From NCBI GenBank assembly GCA_009809945.1, contig WTPW01000028.1, positions 358,953 through 422,952 of the forward strand: DNA of 64,000 nt, written 5' to 3'. The DNA is from Gigaspora margarita (taxonomy: Eukaryota; Glomeromycota; Glomeromycetes; Diversisporales; Gigasporaceae). Of the stretch, positions 48,665 through 60,561 are shown one piece after another. The notes beneath the pieces were generated by a model, which saw only the letters and a program-made list of their open reading frames with translations, was not told the origin of the DNA and searched no databases. Position numbers and translations under genes: made by a program. How positions within the stretch are numbered: position 1 is the first letter of the stretch; each line of letters starts with the position of its first letter.

Positions 48665-48960
48665 TGAATTAAAATATATAGCAAACCCAAATTAAATATG
48701 TATTTTGAAACCCAAACTAAATTATATCGTGAAACCCAAGTAAATACATATTGCAAAATCTAAGCTATATATACTGTGAAACTCATACTAAAATATATAT
48801 CACGAAACTCTAAAATACTAATACTAAATGCATGTCAAAATACATTACGAAGTCCAAACCAAATATATGTCGCAAGATCTAAACAAAACTAAATATGTGT
48901 CACAAGATCTAAACAAAAGTTAAGTGTGCATTGTTGAGATCTAAACAAACTAAAAAGTTA
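48665..48960. repeat. Degenerate minisatellite, about 33-bp unit
   Basis: Repeated AAATATATGTCGCAAGATCTAAAC-like words (shown here only in consensus) fade from end to end. Non-coding. Confidence 0.55.
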
Positions 48961-49206
48961 AACTTTGTGAAGTTTAAATTTTTAAAAATTGAAAAAAAAA
49001 ATTTAATTTAAAATTAACTTCTCTTACTTTTTATTAAATTCAATTCTTTCTAAAAAAAGCTCATGGGTTTTGAGGTAGGCTCATGGGTTTTATTATATTC
49101 TCTAGGAGAGACAACGAATTTGACATGTGATTTTGGGGTACATTTTTTATTTATATCCAATCAACATGTGACTTTTTGCAGATCATTGTATATTTTGGGG
49201 ACTAAT

Positions 49207-49414
49207 TTAAAGGCCCAATTTCCCAAATTGGCGGATATGGTTTTATTGATCCCTTGAGAATTAAAAGAGATATCAGTACTATTAGTGATATCAGTGATTT
49301 ATGTAATAAAGTAGTAATAGGAACTTTAGTAGCTTTGGAATTTAAAATAGCGATAAAACCTATAGTTATGACTAAGTGTTTGAAAGTATATAATAAAGGC
49401 CTTGTACTCTAGAA
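49207..49414 (+). pseudogene. Short unrecognised coding-like fragment
   Basis: An open stretch reads FKGPISQIGGYGFIDPLR, then DISTISDISDLCNKVVIG and IAIKPIVMTKCLKVYNKG before a stop. Composition looks protein-like, with no start codon context and no family recognised. Could be chance. Confidence 0.25.
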
Positions 49415-49522
49415 GAAAATCATCCTTCGTGATATTAAATAACTCATTTCCATAAAACTCTATAAACTCCCTATATTAGTAAACAAACCTACCCTGATCT
49501 ACTGCTTAAGTGGCATAAGCAG

Positions 49523-50262
49523 TAAGGATAGGAATCATATAGTCATTAGTTGATTAGTCGATGATTAGTCGACTAATCGACTAAATTTTTTTATAGTCTG
49601 TCGATTGATTAGTCGATTAGTCAATTAGTTGATTAGTCGATTAGTCGATTAGTCAACTAGTCAATTAGTCGATTAGCCAATTAGTCGATTAGTCGATTAG
49701 TCAATTAGTCGACTAGTCGATTAGTCGACTAGTTGACTAATCGATTAGTCAACTAATCGATTAGTCAACTAATCGATTAGTCGACTAATTGATTAGTCGA
49801 CTAATTGACTAGTTGATTAGTTGACTAATCAATTAGTTGATTAATCGATTAGTCAATTAGTCAATTAGTCAATTAGATTAAACATCTATTTCATATTTTC
49901 ATTACTATATTTCTGGTATTTATTTTTTTTTGTATATTTATTGACTAGCTAATTAATCAACTAATTGATTAATTGACTAATCGACTAATTGACTAGTCGA
50001 TTAGTCAATTGGTCGACTAATCAACTAATCAACTAATCGATTAGTCAACTAATAGTCATTAGTTGACTAGTCGATTAGTCGACTAATCGATTAGTCAATT
50101 AGTCGACTAATCGATTAGTAAATTAGTTGACTAATCAATTAGTCGACTAATCGATTAGTCAATTAGTTAACTAATCGATTAGTCGATTTTTAGTCAGTCG
50201 ACGACTAACAGTTTTAGTCGACTGACTAATCGACTAAAATTTTTAACCGATTCCTATCCTTA
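49523..50262. mobile_element. hAT element F, second copy of the E family
   Basis: Termini TAAGGATAGGAATC inverted, flanked by ATAAGCAG / ATAAACAG (7 of 8). The interior is nearly all TAGTCGATTAGTCGACTAAT-like units in both orientations, with an AT-rich break near 49880-49950. Confidence 0.85.
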
Positions 50263-51376
50263 ATAAACAGTACGATTGCTTGTTGTAATTATTAGTTCAC
50301 GTGATTGTACCGTTACTCTGCCGGTTGATTTCTCGACGGACTGAGGAATACCGTAGTAGTTTTGCATAACTCTCCCAACGGACTGCGGATAGTTGTTGAT
50401 TGTTTGTTCGGTTTTGGATCCAAGGAGTGAATTCCAAGCCGAAATTTAGTGTATTAGTGCTATTATATTTGTTTGTGAACAACAAGTGAATCAGCAGTCA
50501 TACCTACGGTCATTGATTATTTTTTTTTACAAATCGAATACTGTATATGTCAAAATACTCAAATGAATATCCGAATATTTGGTACCTCTATTACGGTGCT
50601 GTTTATTTTACTTTTTTATAAGTGACACAAGCAGAAGAAATGAAACTCGTAGATAAAACAGTCTCGTTTCTTTTAATAATTCATAAATTATCTACTCTAA
50701 TCGCTCAGTTCAATTTAAAAAATTTCGTTTTAAGTACATTGAAATCCTATTTCGACATACTTAAATTATATACCCAATGAATATACTTAATAATAATTTA
50801 TTTATTCAAATATTCAGTTTTGTGAAAAATTATATATTCGAATATTCAGATGTTCAGTGAAAATTCGAATGCACCATTCATCGAATCAGCCCCAGGTTAA
50901 ACATAAGTCTCTTATAAGGTGTACCATAAGGACACAAAAGTATCATGTTCGTGAATTGGTGATTTCTGCATTTAGTATTCTAGTGTTCTACATAGTGTTC
51001 TAGTGTTTTGGTGCTATACAACTTGTAGATTGATTATTTCTATGAAAAGAAAGCATTTCCAAATGCGGGAGAGCCTTGTTCGATATAATCATATATATTG
51101 GCTAGAAAAAAAATCTGGTACACGTGCATTATATTATGATCTGCGCGACTTACGCGTAACACGGGTTAAATTATGTACATCACAACATTGGAACCCTATT
51201 TTATAGGCAGATATCATATGATTAAACAGAAACTTGTGTGTAACTGCGATAACACCTAACAGAAGCAAGGATACAAGAGTACAAGACTTAATGTGAAACA
51301 TATTCCTCATTGTAATAATTAAAGGTGCAAATTTGGGTTTTCACCATTGCCTTGTATTCGAAAAAAAAGAAGCAAA
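50263..51376. other. Upstream region of Sel1-repeat gene copy 2
   Basis: No convincing gene. Short frames at 50297-50485 and 51003-51206 have no domain. A CTGCGCGACTTACGCG word near 51143 resembles the GCGC hairpin family. GTGAAACAT near 51293 could be shared with copy 1 upstream. Confidence 0.35.
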
Positions 51377-53751
51377 ATGGATTATAAAAAATCAAGCGAA
51401 GAAGATGAACTTGGATACAATTATTTACATGGAATAGGAATTGAAAAAGATAAATATAAAGCATTTATACATTTTCAAAAATCAGCTGAAATGGGAAATG
51501 ATAACGGAATATATAATCTTGCAGATTGTTATCGAAATGGAATAGGTGTTGTAAAGGACGAACATAAAGCATTTATTCATTATCAAAAATCCGCTGATAT
51601 GGGAAATGTTAATGGGATAAATTGGCTTGGAAATTGTTATAAAAATGGAATAGGAATTGAAAAAGATGAATATAAGGCGTTCATTCATTATCAAAAATCT
51701 GCAGAGATGAAAAATGATGTTGGAATATATAATCTTGCAGATTGTTATCGAAATGGAATAGGAGTTGAAAAAGATGAACATAAGGCATTCATTTTTTATC
51801 AAAAATCCTCTGATATGGGAAATATTGATGCAATAAATTATCTTGGAGATTGTTATCAAAACGGAATAGGAGTTAAAAAAGATGAACATAAAGCATTCAT
51901 TCATTATCAAAAATCAGCTGATATGGGAAATGCAACTGCAATGAGTGACCTTGCTTATTGCTATCTAAATGGAATAGGAATCGAAAAAGATGAACATAAT
52001 GCATTTATTCATTATCAAAAACCGCCGAGATGGGAAATGTCATTGGAATAACTAGCCTTGCGGGTTGTTATCAAAATGGAGTAGGAGTTGAAAAAGACGA
52101 ACATAAGGCATTCATTCATTATCAAAAATCTGCCGATATGGGAGATGTAAATGCAATAAATAACCTTGCGTATTGTTATCAAAATGGAATAGGAGTTGAA
52201 AAGGACGAACAAAAGGCATTTATTCATTATCAACGATCCGCGGATATGGGAAACGTTATTGGAATATATTTTGTTGCATATTTTTATCAAAATGGAATAG
52301 GTGTTGAAAAAGATGAACATAAGGCATTTATTCATTACCAAAAATCAGCCGATATGGGAAATGTTGATGGAATAATTTGTCTTGGAAAATGTTATAAAGA
52401 TGGAATAGGAACTGAAAAAGATGAACATAAAGCATTTATTCAATATCAACGATCCGCGGAGATGGGAAACGTTATTGGAATATATTATGTTGCATATTGT
52501 TACCGAAATGGAATAGGAGTTGAAAAAGATGAAAATAAGGCATTTATTCATTACCAAAAATCAGCCGACATGGGAAATGCAATTGCAATAAATAGCATTG
52601 CATATTGTTATAGGCATGGAATAGGAGTTGAAAAGGACGAACATAAAGCATTCATTCATTATCAAAAATTAGCCAATATGGGAAATACTACTGCAATAAA
52701 CGAACTTGGATATTGTTATCAAAATGGGATAGGAATTGAAAAGGACGAACATAAGGCATTTATTCATTACCAAAAATCAGCTGATTTGGGAAATACTTAT
52801 GCAATAAGTAACCTTGCATATTGTTATCAAAACGGAATAGGAATCAAAAAAGATGAACAAAAGGCATTTATTCATTATCAAAAATCTGCAGAGATGGGAG
52901 ATGCAACTGCAATGTATAATCTTGCAAATTGTTACCAAAGCGGAAAAGGAGTTGAAAAGGATGTACACAAGGCGTTTATTTATTTTCAAAAATCTGCTGA
53001 TTTGGGAAATGCTACTGCGTTAAATGATCTTGGATATTGTTATAATCATGGAGTGGGAATTGAAAAAGATCAGACTAAGGCATTCATATATTATCAAAAG
53101 TCTGCCGAAGCAGGAAATGTTAATGGAATATATAATCTCGCAATTTGTTATGAAAATGGGGTAGGTATTGAAAAGGATGAAAATAAGGCGTTTATTCATT
53201 ATCAAAAATCCGCTAAGATGGGACATGCTAAAGCAATAAGAGAACTTGGATATTTTTATCGACATGGAATAGGGGTTGAAAAGAACGAAAATATGGCATT
53301 TATTTATTTTCAAAAATCTATTGAAATGGGGAATGTTAATGCAATGACTGATCTTGGGTATTGTTATCAATATGGAATAGGAGTTGAAAAGGATGAATGT
53401 CAGGCGTTTATTCATTATCAAAAATCTGCCGAGATAGGAAGTGTTGAAGCAATCGTTCAAATTGGCAATTGTTATCGGTATGGAGTGGGAGTTGAAATGG
53501 ATTATGTTCAAGGATTTAATAATTATCAAAAAGCTGCAGAGATGGGAAATATTACTGCAATGAACAACCTTTCAGCCTGTTATAAAGATGGAATAGGAGT
53601 TGAAAAGAATGAAAATGAAGCATTTAAATATTGTAAAAAATCTGCCGAGATGGGAAATGTTACTTCATTCTATAACCTCGCATATTGTTATCGAAATGGA
53701 ATTGGAACACCAAGAGATTTGCAGAAAGCAAATTATTGGTATCAAAAGTAA
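51377..53751 (+). pseudogene. Sel1-repeat (HCP-like) protein, copy 2, one frameshift
   Basis: Starts MDYKKSSEEDELGYNYLHG as in copy 1 and consists of Sel1 repeats of 36 residues (for example NGIGVEKDEHKAFIHYQKSA followed by DMGNVDGIICLGKCYK). It ends GTPRDLQKANYWYQK and a TAA that overlaps a possible GTAAAT donor. One base is missing at about 52020, where TATCAAAAATCCGCC of other repeats reads TATCAAAAACCGCC; the next repeats read on in the new frame. With that base restored the length is 2376 bp, exactly 22 units of 108, three units fewer than copy 1. Role as for copy 1: a helical repeat scaffold, probably in signalling with the kinase just downstream. A single homopolymer-type lesion makes this the better candidate for a living gene with an assembly error. 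Confidence 0.85.
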
Positions 53752-53932
53752 ATAACTTATTTTTGTTATAATTTATGTTAATATTTTTTCCGTAATTATA
53801 ATCTTATACATTTTCTAATAAAATTAGAGAGCAAAATAAGGCAATAGGTAAATTAAAAATAATTAAAGCCATAATGTTTTTTTTTTTTTTTAGAGAAAAG
53901 TGATATTTATAACATATTTTAGTCACAGGTGG

Positions 53933-55385
53933 ACAGACAAATGAAAACTTCGATTTAGACGATGATGTAAAAATTTTATTGATTGAAGAAAAATATCCAT
54001 TATCCTGGATTCCATATAATGAATTTACGGATGTTGAAAAAATAGGACAAGGTGGCTTTGCAACAGTATTTTATGCCAAATGGTTTAATAAAGAACAAAG
54101 TAGAATAAGGCATGTTGCTCTTAAATTACTCCATGGATCAAACCCAAAAAAGTCTCAAAATGAAAATTTTATACAAGAAAAAGATGTTGCAAAAGAAAAA
54201 GAAGAATTTATAAAAGAGGTTTTTGTTTTTACTTCATGCTTATTGTTTTTTTTAATAATAGATTTGCATATTAAGTATGCTATTTAATTTTTAAAGCTAA
54301 AGGCATTTTGTGATATTATTTCTAAACATCCCTCATTCTTAAAATGCTATGGAATATCAAAAGACGATACTTCTGAAGATTATATTATTGTCTTAGGATA
54401 TGCAACAATGGGCTCTTTACGTAAAAATCTTTGCTCTGTAGCACATATGGAATGGAAAGATAAATTAACCTTATTACAATGTATTGCTTCTGATCTCCAA
54501 ATAATTCATTCTCAAGGACTTATTCATCGAGATTTACATAGTGGTAATATTTTACTAGATGATTTAAAAAGTGCATATATTACAGATTTGGGACTTACAA
54601 TATCAATAAATAACGCACTAAAAACAAAAAAGGACGACGGAATTTATGGAATTTTACCGTATATAGCACCAGAAGTATTGAAAAAAGGACACTATACAAC
54701 AGCGTCTGATATTTATTCATTTGGAATGATTTTATGGGAAATTTTATACGGAAAATCAGTGTCATTTGATGAAGCACATAAACCACAACTCATTACAGAT
54801 ATATGTCTTAATGATTTACGACCAGCTATTATTATAGATTCTCCACAATGTTATATAAGTCTTATGAAGCAATGTTGGGAAAGAAATCCAGAAAACCGCA
54901 TAACAGCAACAAAAATTTGCGAAATCCTTAAAGAATGGCAGAGTGATGAAAATATTTTATTAGAATTAATAAAATCCGATGAATTATTAAAAAATATCGA
55001 CAATACACTAATACAATCATACTCTTACGGCATAAATAAATATAAAAATACAAATTCTGAAGGTATTCATTATAGTGGAAGTACATCTTCTACCGACGAG
55101 TGTTATAAGAGTAGCTATACTTCATTTTATCGAGGTAACTATGTTTACTGTTTTAAAGTATACTATAACACACCGGTGGTGTTCAGCACCATATATAAAA
55201 GAATTTAGGGTAAGCGTGCAGTTGTAGGTTAAGATAGGGATAACGACCGTGTTGTTGAACACCACTGGTGTGTTTTAATAAACTCGAATTTTAAATAGAT
55301 AAAAAAAGATTTAATCTTTACAATAATTATAATTTTTTCAGATAACACACAGGATGAATTGGAGATAGGAGATTTTGAGATATAA
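53933..55385 (+). CDS. TKL-type protein kinase, copy 2, three visible exons
   Basis: The exon from 53933 reads GGQTNENFDLDDDVK, KYPLSWIPYNEFTDVEK, IGQGGFATV (glycine loop), VALKLLHG (ATP-binding Lys) and EEFIKE. An intron of 78 bp (54219-54296) leads to LKAFCDIISKHPSFLKCYG. Then come IIHSQGLIHRDLHSGNILL (catalytic Asp and Asn), ITDLGLT (DLG metal-binding Asp), YIAPEVL, DIYSFGMILWE and CWERNPENR. A second intron (55135-55341, GTAACT to CAG) rebuilds an Asp codon, and the gene ends NTQDELEIGDFEI, stop at 55383-55385. All catalytic residues are kept and I see no stop inside. The first exon boundary is the weak point: TTTTAG precedes 53933, and what lies upstream could be the Sel1 exon. TKL kinases phosphorylate proteins in cytoplasmic signalling; the target is unknown. 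Confidence 0.8.
54219..54296 (+). other. Intron in kinase copy 2
   Basis: GTTTTTG donor and TTAAAG acceptor. Removing it joins FIKE to LKAFCDII in frame. Copy 1 has the same intron with extra G bases at the donor. Confidence 0.65.
55135..55341 (+). other. Last intron in kinase copy 2
   Basis: GTAACT donor, T-rich tract and CAG acceptor. The join G+AT gives Asp and a 15-codon last exon with a stop. Confidence 0.65.
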
Positions 55386-57009
55386 TTTTAAAATGTTACA
55401 GTAGATGTGTTCTTTACAAAAACCTATGATTTTGCTAATATGTTTACATTATATCTATTATATATTAACAATATTATTATTATATGATCTAAATTAGTAT
55501 GTATGAATATATATTAAACATATACTATTTATTTTTTTTTTCTTTTTGTTAACTCTCTTGTAACTTCATTACTAATAATATTATAAATAAAATATAATTA
55601 TATATATAATAATATGTAATTAATTTTACAATAGTAATAAGAATATAATAAAATAAAATAAAGTTACAATATTTTAATAATATAATAATCATATAATAAA
55701 AATAATACGTAAAATTTCACCCCTCCAAGATCGTCCAATTGTCTTTGTATAAAGAAATTTGTTAAAAATCAATAATTTGCTTATGAAACCACTCTTTGGG
55801 TTTTAACAAAAAAAGATTCTATGCTCAATTTTACACCCAATCTGCTGATATCTAAGGTTAAGTTGTTTTTAAAAGGTTGGGGATTCATCCGGGTGATGAA
55901 TAAATTATTTCTGATTCAACAAAATAAATTAAAACTATGTAAGCAATATTAGTAATTTTGCTATGATCAAATTTTAATAGTGAGATTGAATGACCATTTA
56001 AACTATCATTTTACTTTAAGAAAAGCACCAAATTATAGAAGATTCACCTGAATATTGCGCTCCTTTTTATAATTTCTTTAGAGTGAAAGTTATTTATAAG
56101 AATTATTTATAAAAAGTTACACTCGACTGTTGCAAAAATTCTAGTAAAGTTTTCGATTATACTTGTTGGACAAAATTTTTTTAATAAAATTTATATTTTC
56201 TATTAGTGAATACTCAAAACTTGCATATTATCAAAATCTTTGAGCGTAACTTTGTTTTCTTACACTTTATAGACAGGCTGGGACAATTTCAAGACAATTC
56301 CTTGTTTTATTAATGAGTTGAATAATTTAGAAACCGATTATTTTAATCAGTGTATTTATTATCATTGATATTACTGTTGAAATTGATTTTATTTGTGCAA
56401 TGTGAAAAACCTGCAAAATTTTAAATTCAATAGTTGACTGATATAGTTGATTTATTTAGTTGAGTTTCTACTCTAGTAGCATGTACGTACGTAATTTTAA
56501 AATTTACGGCAATTAAAATAACTAAAGTAGTATGCATCGAACCAATTCACTTTCATACGTTACAGATTAATGTATTATAGTGTGAAATTCGGGTATAGTA
56601 ATTAAACATATCTATAGAAGGTTAAATAAGGAAAACGGGATAACTATAAATTGTAAGAAGAAAGATCTATAAAGGTAATAACAGCGAAACAAATTAGGAA
56701 ATGGACGAAATGTAAACTTAGTGGATGATGTAAGGACGATCGGAAGTATGTTCAATTTAATAATAATATAAGGAAAAATGATCATAAGATAATGGTAAAC
56801 TAAGTTAACATCGTGAGATTGGGCGCAGAAATATTGCGATAGTAACCGGATAAAGTTCTATTACTCACGAACTTTTAAAAAATTAAGCAATACCGTTCTA
56901 AAGGCACATATTAGTATTTTATATATTTTAATTTAGTTTTATAATAACTACTTTATTTGGATTTTACAAGGAGTTTAATATTTTTTCACGATAACATACA
57001 CAACCATTT
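55386..57009. other. Downstream flank of kinase copy 2, no gene seen
   Basis: 55500-55917 matches 32490-33115 (without its MITE), and 55920-56440 matches 43190-44330 (without its MITE). After about 56450 the two loci diverge. 56450-57009 is AT-rich with a GTACGTACGTAA word near 56484. Confidence 0.65.
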
Positions 57010-58151
57010 CTAAACATTTTCACTTTGATTGTGGTTATTTGTTGATGTATGCAAGCCCATAAGAAGACGTTTTATCACCTTCAACTCAATATAATTAATT
57101 TCAATTTTCCGTAATTTAAATTCAAATAAATTGAATAAATTTTTAGTTCCTGGTTGTACTAACCTAATGCAAACAAGAAAAGGGATAGAAAGAATAAAAT
57201 GTATACACAATAAAATATTAGTTAAAGATTTGGATTCTGATGATAGCAAATAACTAATAGGGATTTTATCTTCGTAAATAAATTTATCATCCTTTGAATT
57301 GTTCGTTTCTTCTATCTTTTTATCTTCGTAAATAAATTTATCACCCTTTGAATCATTCGCTTCTTTTAACTTTTTGTCAATCTTTATGCTTATCTTTTTG
57401 TTTATTGCCATGGGAATAATTATTTTAATAAAAATAGGAGCAGAAATAATAAACCATAGGCATAATGCAGAAAAGATAATCATCGCATATACAATTTGAA
57501 ATATTTTGTCATTTTGCTCATTTTGCTCATTGTCAAGGTAAAAACAGAAATTATCGCCAAAATAATAAAAATGCATGAAGATAAAGCAACCCACATAGAT
57601 ATATAGACCATCATATATTTCATATGCCCAATTAGTCCTTTCATAAAAGATAATAGTTTTCGATCTTTTTTTTTTCATGGTTTACAAGGTCTTGATAATC
57701 TTCGATATTATATTTCCAGAAATCTTTACAATTTTTAATCCAGTTTTTTCGATTTCATCTTTATATAACTTTTCCAGAGATTTTGCATTATCTTTCTTAG
57801 TCATAAGACCTTTAAGGGACCACAAATTTCTAAAAGTGTTACAATGCTTCCTAGTCCAATATCAGTGGTTGAAAAATGATGTTCATAGCCTTATTGCTTG
57901 CCTGTTCACCATGTTTCATTTGCAAATACAAAGCATAAACGTCAACCCAAGAGATAATATGCAAATGATAGGAGCAATAAATAACCGTACAAAAAATGAA
58001 CTGTTAGCTTAATAAGATAATAAATCTCTTCCGGGGAAATCACTTCTTCTGATACCTTAACCTGCTTTGAATTCGCATCTTCTTCTTGTATCTGATCTTG
58101 CTCCGAATTCTCATTTGGCATGATATATGAACCTCTTTTTGCAATTTTCAA
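57010..58151 (-). pseudogene. Multi-pass membrane protein, broken or with unresolved introns
   Basis: The N-terminal piece (57942-58151) starts MKIAKRGSYIMPNENSEQ (or at the inner Met), is acidic, and ends in a membrane segment (LYGYLLLLSFAYYLLG). The C-terminal piece (57010-57678) has membrane segments near YIYVGCFIFMHFYYFG, VYAMIIFSALCLWFIISAP and LLCIHFILSIPFLVCI. A cytosolic-type loop has two copies of a KGDKFIYEDK-like unit, about 18 residues apart. Between them (57679-57941) coding-like sequence is spread over different frames, such as KHGEQASNKAMNIIF and KKDNAKSLEKLYKDEIEK. Introns with non-obvious sites or frameshifts could explain this. No known family is recognised and no function is assigned. 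Confidence 0.5.
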
Positions 58152-58602
58152 AGTCTGGAAAATATGCTTGCCAAAAGGTTTATTATAATTGACAATACGG
58201 GTAAGTGCTATAAAAATTGGCTATTAAAATCAATTTTTATTATATTATCGAATTGATTTATACAAAAAAAAATATTTTGAAAATTTTTTTACGAATATAT
58301 AATTTTATCGCATGCGATACGTACGGTGCAAAAAATTTAAGAACCTCAATCTCTCTATATATAAAGATAATAAATAAACTGGCAGTCAATCGAAATAAGT
58401 TTCTCAAATTATTAATTTCAATACGCGTAAAGTAGAAGATCTAGAATTTCTCAATCTTTTAGCATAAATAATACGCCAAGAATAATATGTACTAAATAAC
58501 AATTATTCTATGTATACATTGATGAAATTTAAAGTCAACCGCTATTGAGAATGATAAATATAGCTTATCTCAACGAGTTAGCCGAACTTTATTCTAAAAA
58601 AT

Positions 58603-58836
58603 GTGATTAATATTTTTAAACTTCCTTTGCCTTATCAAATAAATCAAATAAATTACACTACCTTTGATATTCCTAAAGGATGCATTAACATTTTTAAACT
58701 TCCTTTGCCTTATCAAATAAATCAAATAAATTACACTACCTTTGATATTCCTAAAGGATGCATTAACATTGATAATCTAAAAACAATGCAATGGACCTCA
58801 GAATGGCAATGGTTATTTCTAAAGACAGCTGATTAA
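58603..58836 (+). repeat. Exact 78-bp direct duplication inside an open frame
   Basis: The block encoding NIFKLPLPYQINQINYTTF and then DIPKGCI occurs twice in tandem, nearly base for base, and is followed by DNLKTMQWTSEWQWLFLKTAD and a stop. The period is a multiple of three, so the frame is kept. It may be an exon remnant; the flanks show no start or splice signal that I trust. Confidence 0.6.
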
Positions 58837-59272
58837 CGTTAAGTATAAAATCTGGTCTTTATTTCAATGCTTAATGAATCTAAAAATGTATATGCACATA
58901 TGTCAAGTATATGTAAAGGTTTTTTCAGATCATGATATTATTAAAATTGTTTCTGGAATACAAAAAATCTGATTGTTCAATTCCGAATTTGTGAAATTTT
59001 ACCATAATGCCATCCTGCGCGTTATTTCAAGTACGGTACGTACGTCATACGACGGTGCATGAAAATTAAAAATTTTAATCTCTCTGCATAGAAATAATGT
59101 ATAAACCGGTAGCACATGAAAATCAATTAAATTTTCAATGTCGAATGAGATAACTTTATTGAATCGATAATTTAAGATAATGATTTTAATGCAAACTTTG
59201 TACAGCTACCCCAAAACTTTACACATTCCGCTGCATTCGATTAATTCTATTACGCTATCAAAAGAATTTTAG
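58837..59272. repeat. Diverged copy of sequence at 58300-58440
   Basis: Around 59025-59130, a GTACG-rich start, then GGTGCA...AAAATT and TCTCTCTNNATA..., mirrors 58315-58410 in the same orientation. No gene. Confidence 0.45.
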
Positions 59273-59484
59273 ATAATTCGATGATGTATATTTGTTAAGT
59301 AAATGTTAGAATAGTAATAATAAATTTCTTTTCATGATCCAAGTTTACTTGGATAACAAAAAAATTTACTTGCTTATAAAATTTTCTCTTTCGTTATCCA
59401 AGTATGGAAACTTAGATAACGAAAAGAAAAATTTCATTCTTATTCTAATATTTAATTAATAAGCATCATCGAATTATCGTAAAA
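59273..59484. mobile_element. Hairpin MITE
   Basis: GATAATTCGATGATG at the left is inverted at the right, with inner stems around CCAAGTTTACTTGG and TTATCCAAGTATGG. The target duplication is unclear. Confidence 0.55.
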
Positions 59485-59594
59485 ATTCTTTCTATAATAC
59501 CAGGAACGTTAGTACGAAGCACGAAGTGTATGGTTTACAGGCAACTACCTGTGTGCAAAATCTTGGTATAAAGATAACCAAAATGGGTGTAAAG

Positions 59595-59720
59595 ATCATT
59601 GACCAATCGACCAATCGACTAATCGATTGTCTAACTAGTCAATTAATCAGTTAATTGAACAATCGATTAGTCAATTAGTCGATTAATCTATTAAGTTTGA
59701 TTTGTAAAATTTAAATCGAT
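59595..59720. repeat. CGATTAG-type repeat fragment
   Basis: A run of CCAATCGACTAATCGATTG-like units, the same satellite as in elements E, F and G, with no clear termini. Confidence 0.6.
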
Positions 59721-60405
59721 TATCAGCAACATCAATTATATAGTCGTTACACATTAACGAACACATACCTTTAAAAGGTTAAATTCATATTCAGTCTGTA
59801 ATTTGAAATAGAGACGATTTAAAAAAAAAATATGCATCATTTTCTCATTACATGAACAGACATTTGTGACAGACTATAATTTTTATAATAATAAATACGA
59901 GATTCTTATGTTATCTTTTCTTTACTCAGTCGCAAATTAAGTTTTCACACATTATGCATATCGAATTTCCGGAATAGTTTTTCCGAGAGAATATAACTTG
60001 CTAAAATTAGCATTAACTTCAGCAATCAGGGCTATAACTCTTTAAGAAAAGTTCTTTTTGAAAATAACGCATATATTTAACCAATCTGAATTTATATGGA
60101 TAATTTTCATGAACGCCATCGTTTTATATTATCAGGGTTAGGAATAAAAATAAAACAAAAATAATAAAAGAATTTTTATCATCTTAATTCGCTCTGAAAT
60201 TTATACAGTTATTCTCACATTCATGTGACATAAAATGTGTGTACGTACGTACGTACGTATTGTACGTAAAAATCTGTCATCCATACCATAATAATCTGCG
60301 TAATACTGTATATGGTCTCATCTGAATAGATCACCATAATAAGCATGCGGGTTCACCCGTGGATAGCTGGATAACAAGTAAAATCTCTAGATAAAATACT
60401 ATTTC

Positions 60406-60561
60406 TATTAATAAGGGACAGTGAGCGGGATAAAGATCTTGAAGATAAGGTATGGTGATGAATAAGCATTTTAATCAGCTTTTCTATTAATAAGGGACAG
60501 TGAGGGGGATAAAGATCTTGAAGATAAGGTATGGTGATGAATAAGCATTTTAATCAGCTGG
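60406..60561. repeat. 78-bp tandem duplication, two copies
   Basis: CTATTAATAAGGGACAGTGA begins each copy at about 60406 and 60484. The copies differ at only a few bases. Non-coding as far as I can see. Confidence 0.9.

Noticed and set aside
57677..58012. Plus-strand frame of 111 residues
   Set aside because: It overlaps the more protein-like minus-strand membrane gene and has no family features.
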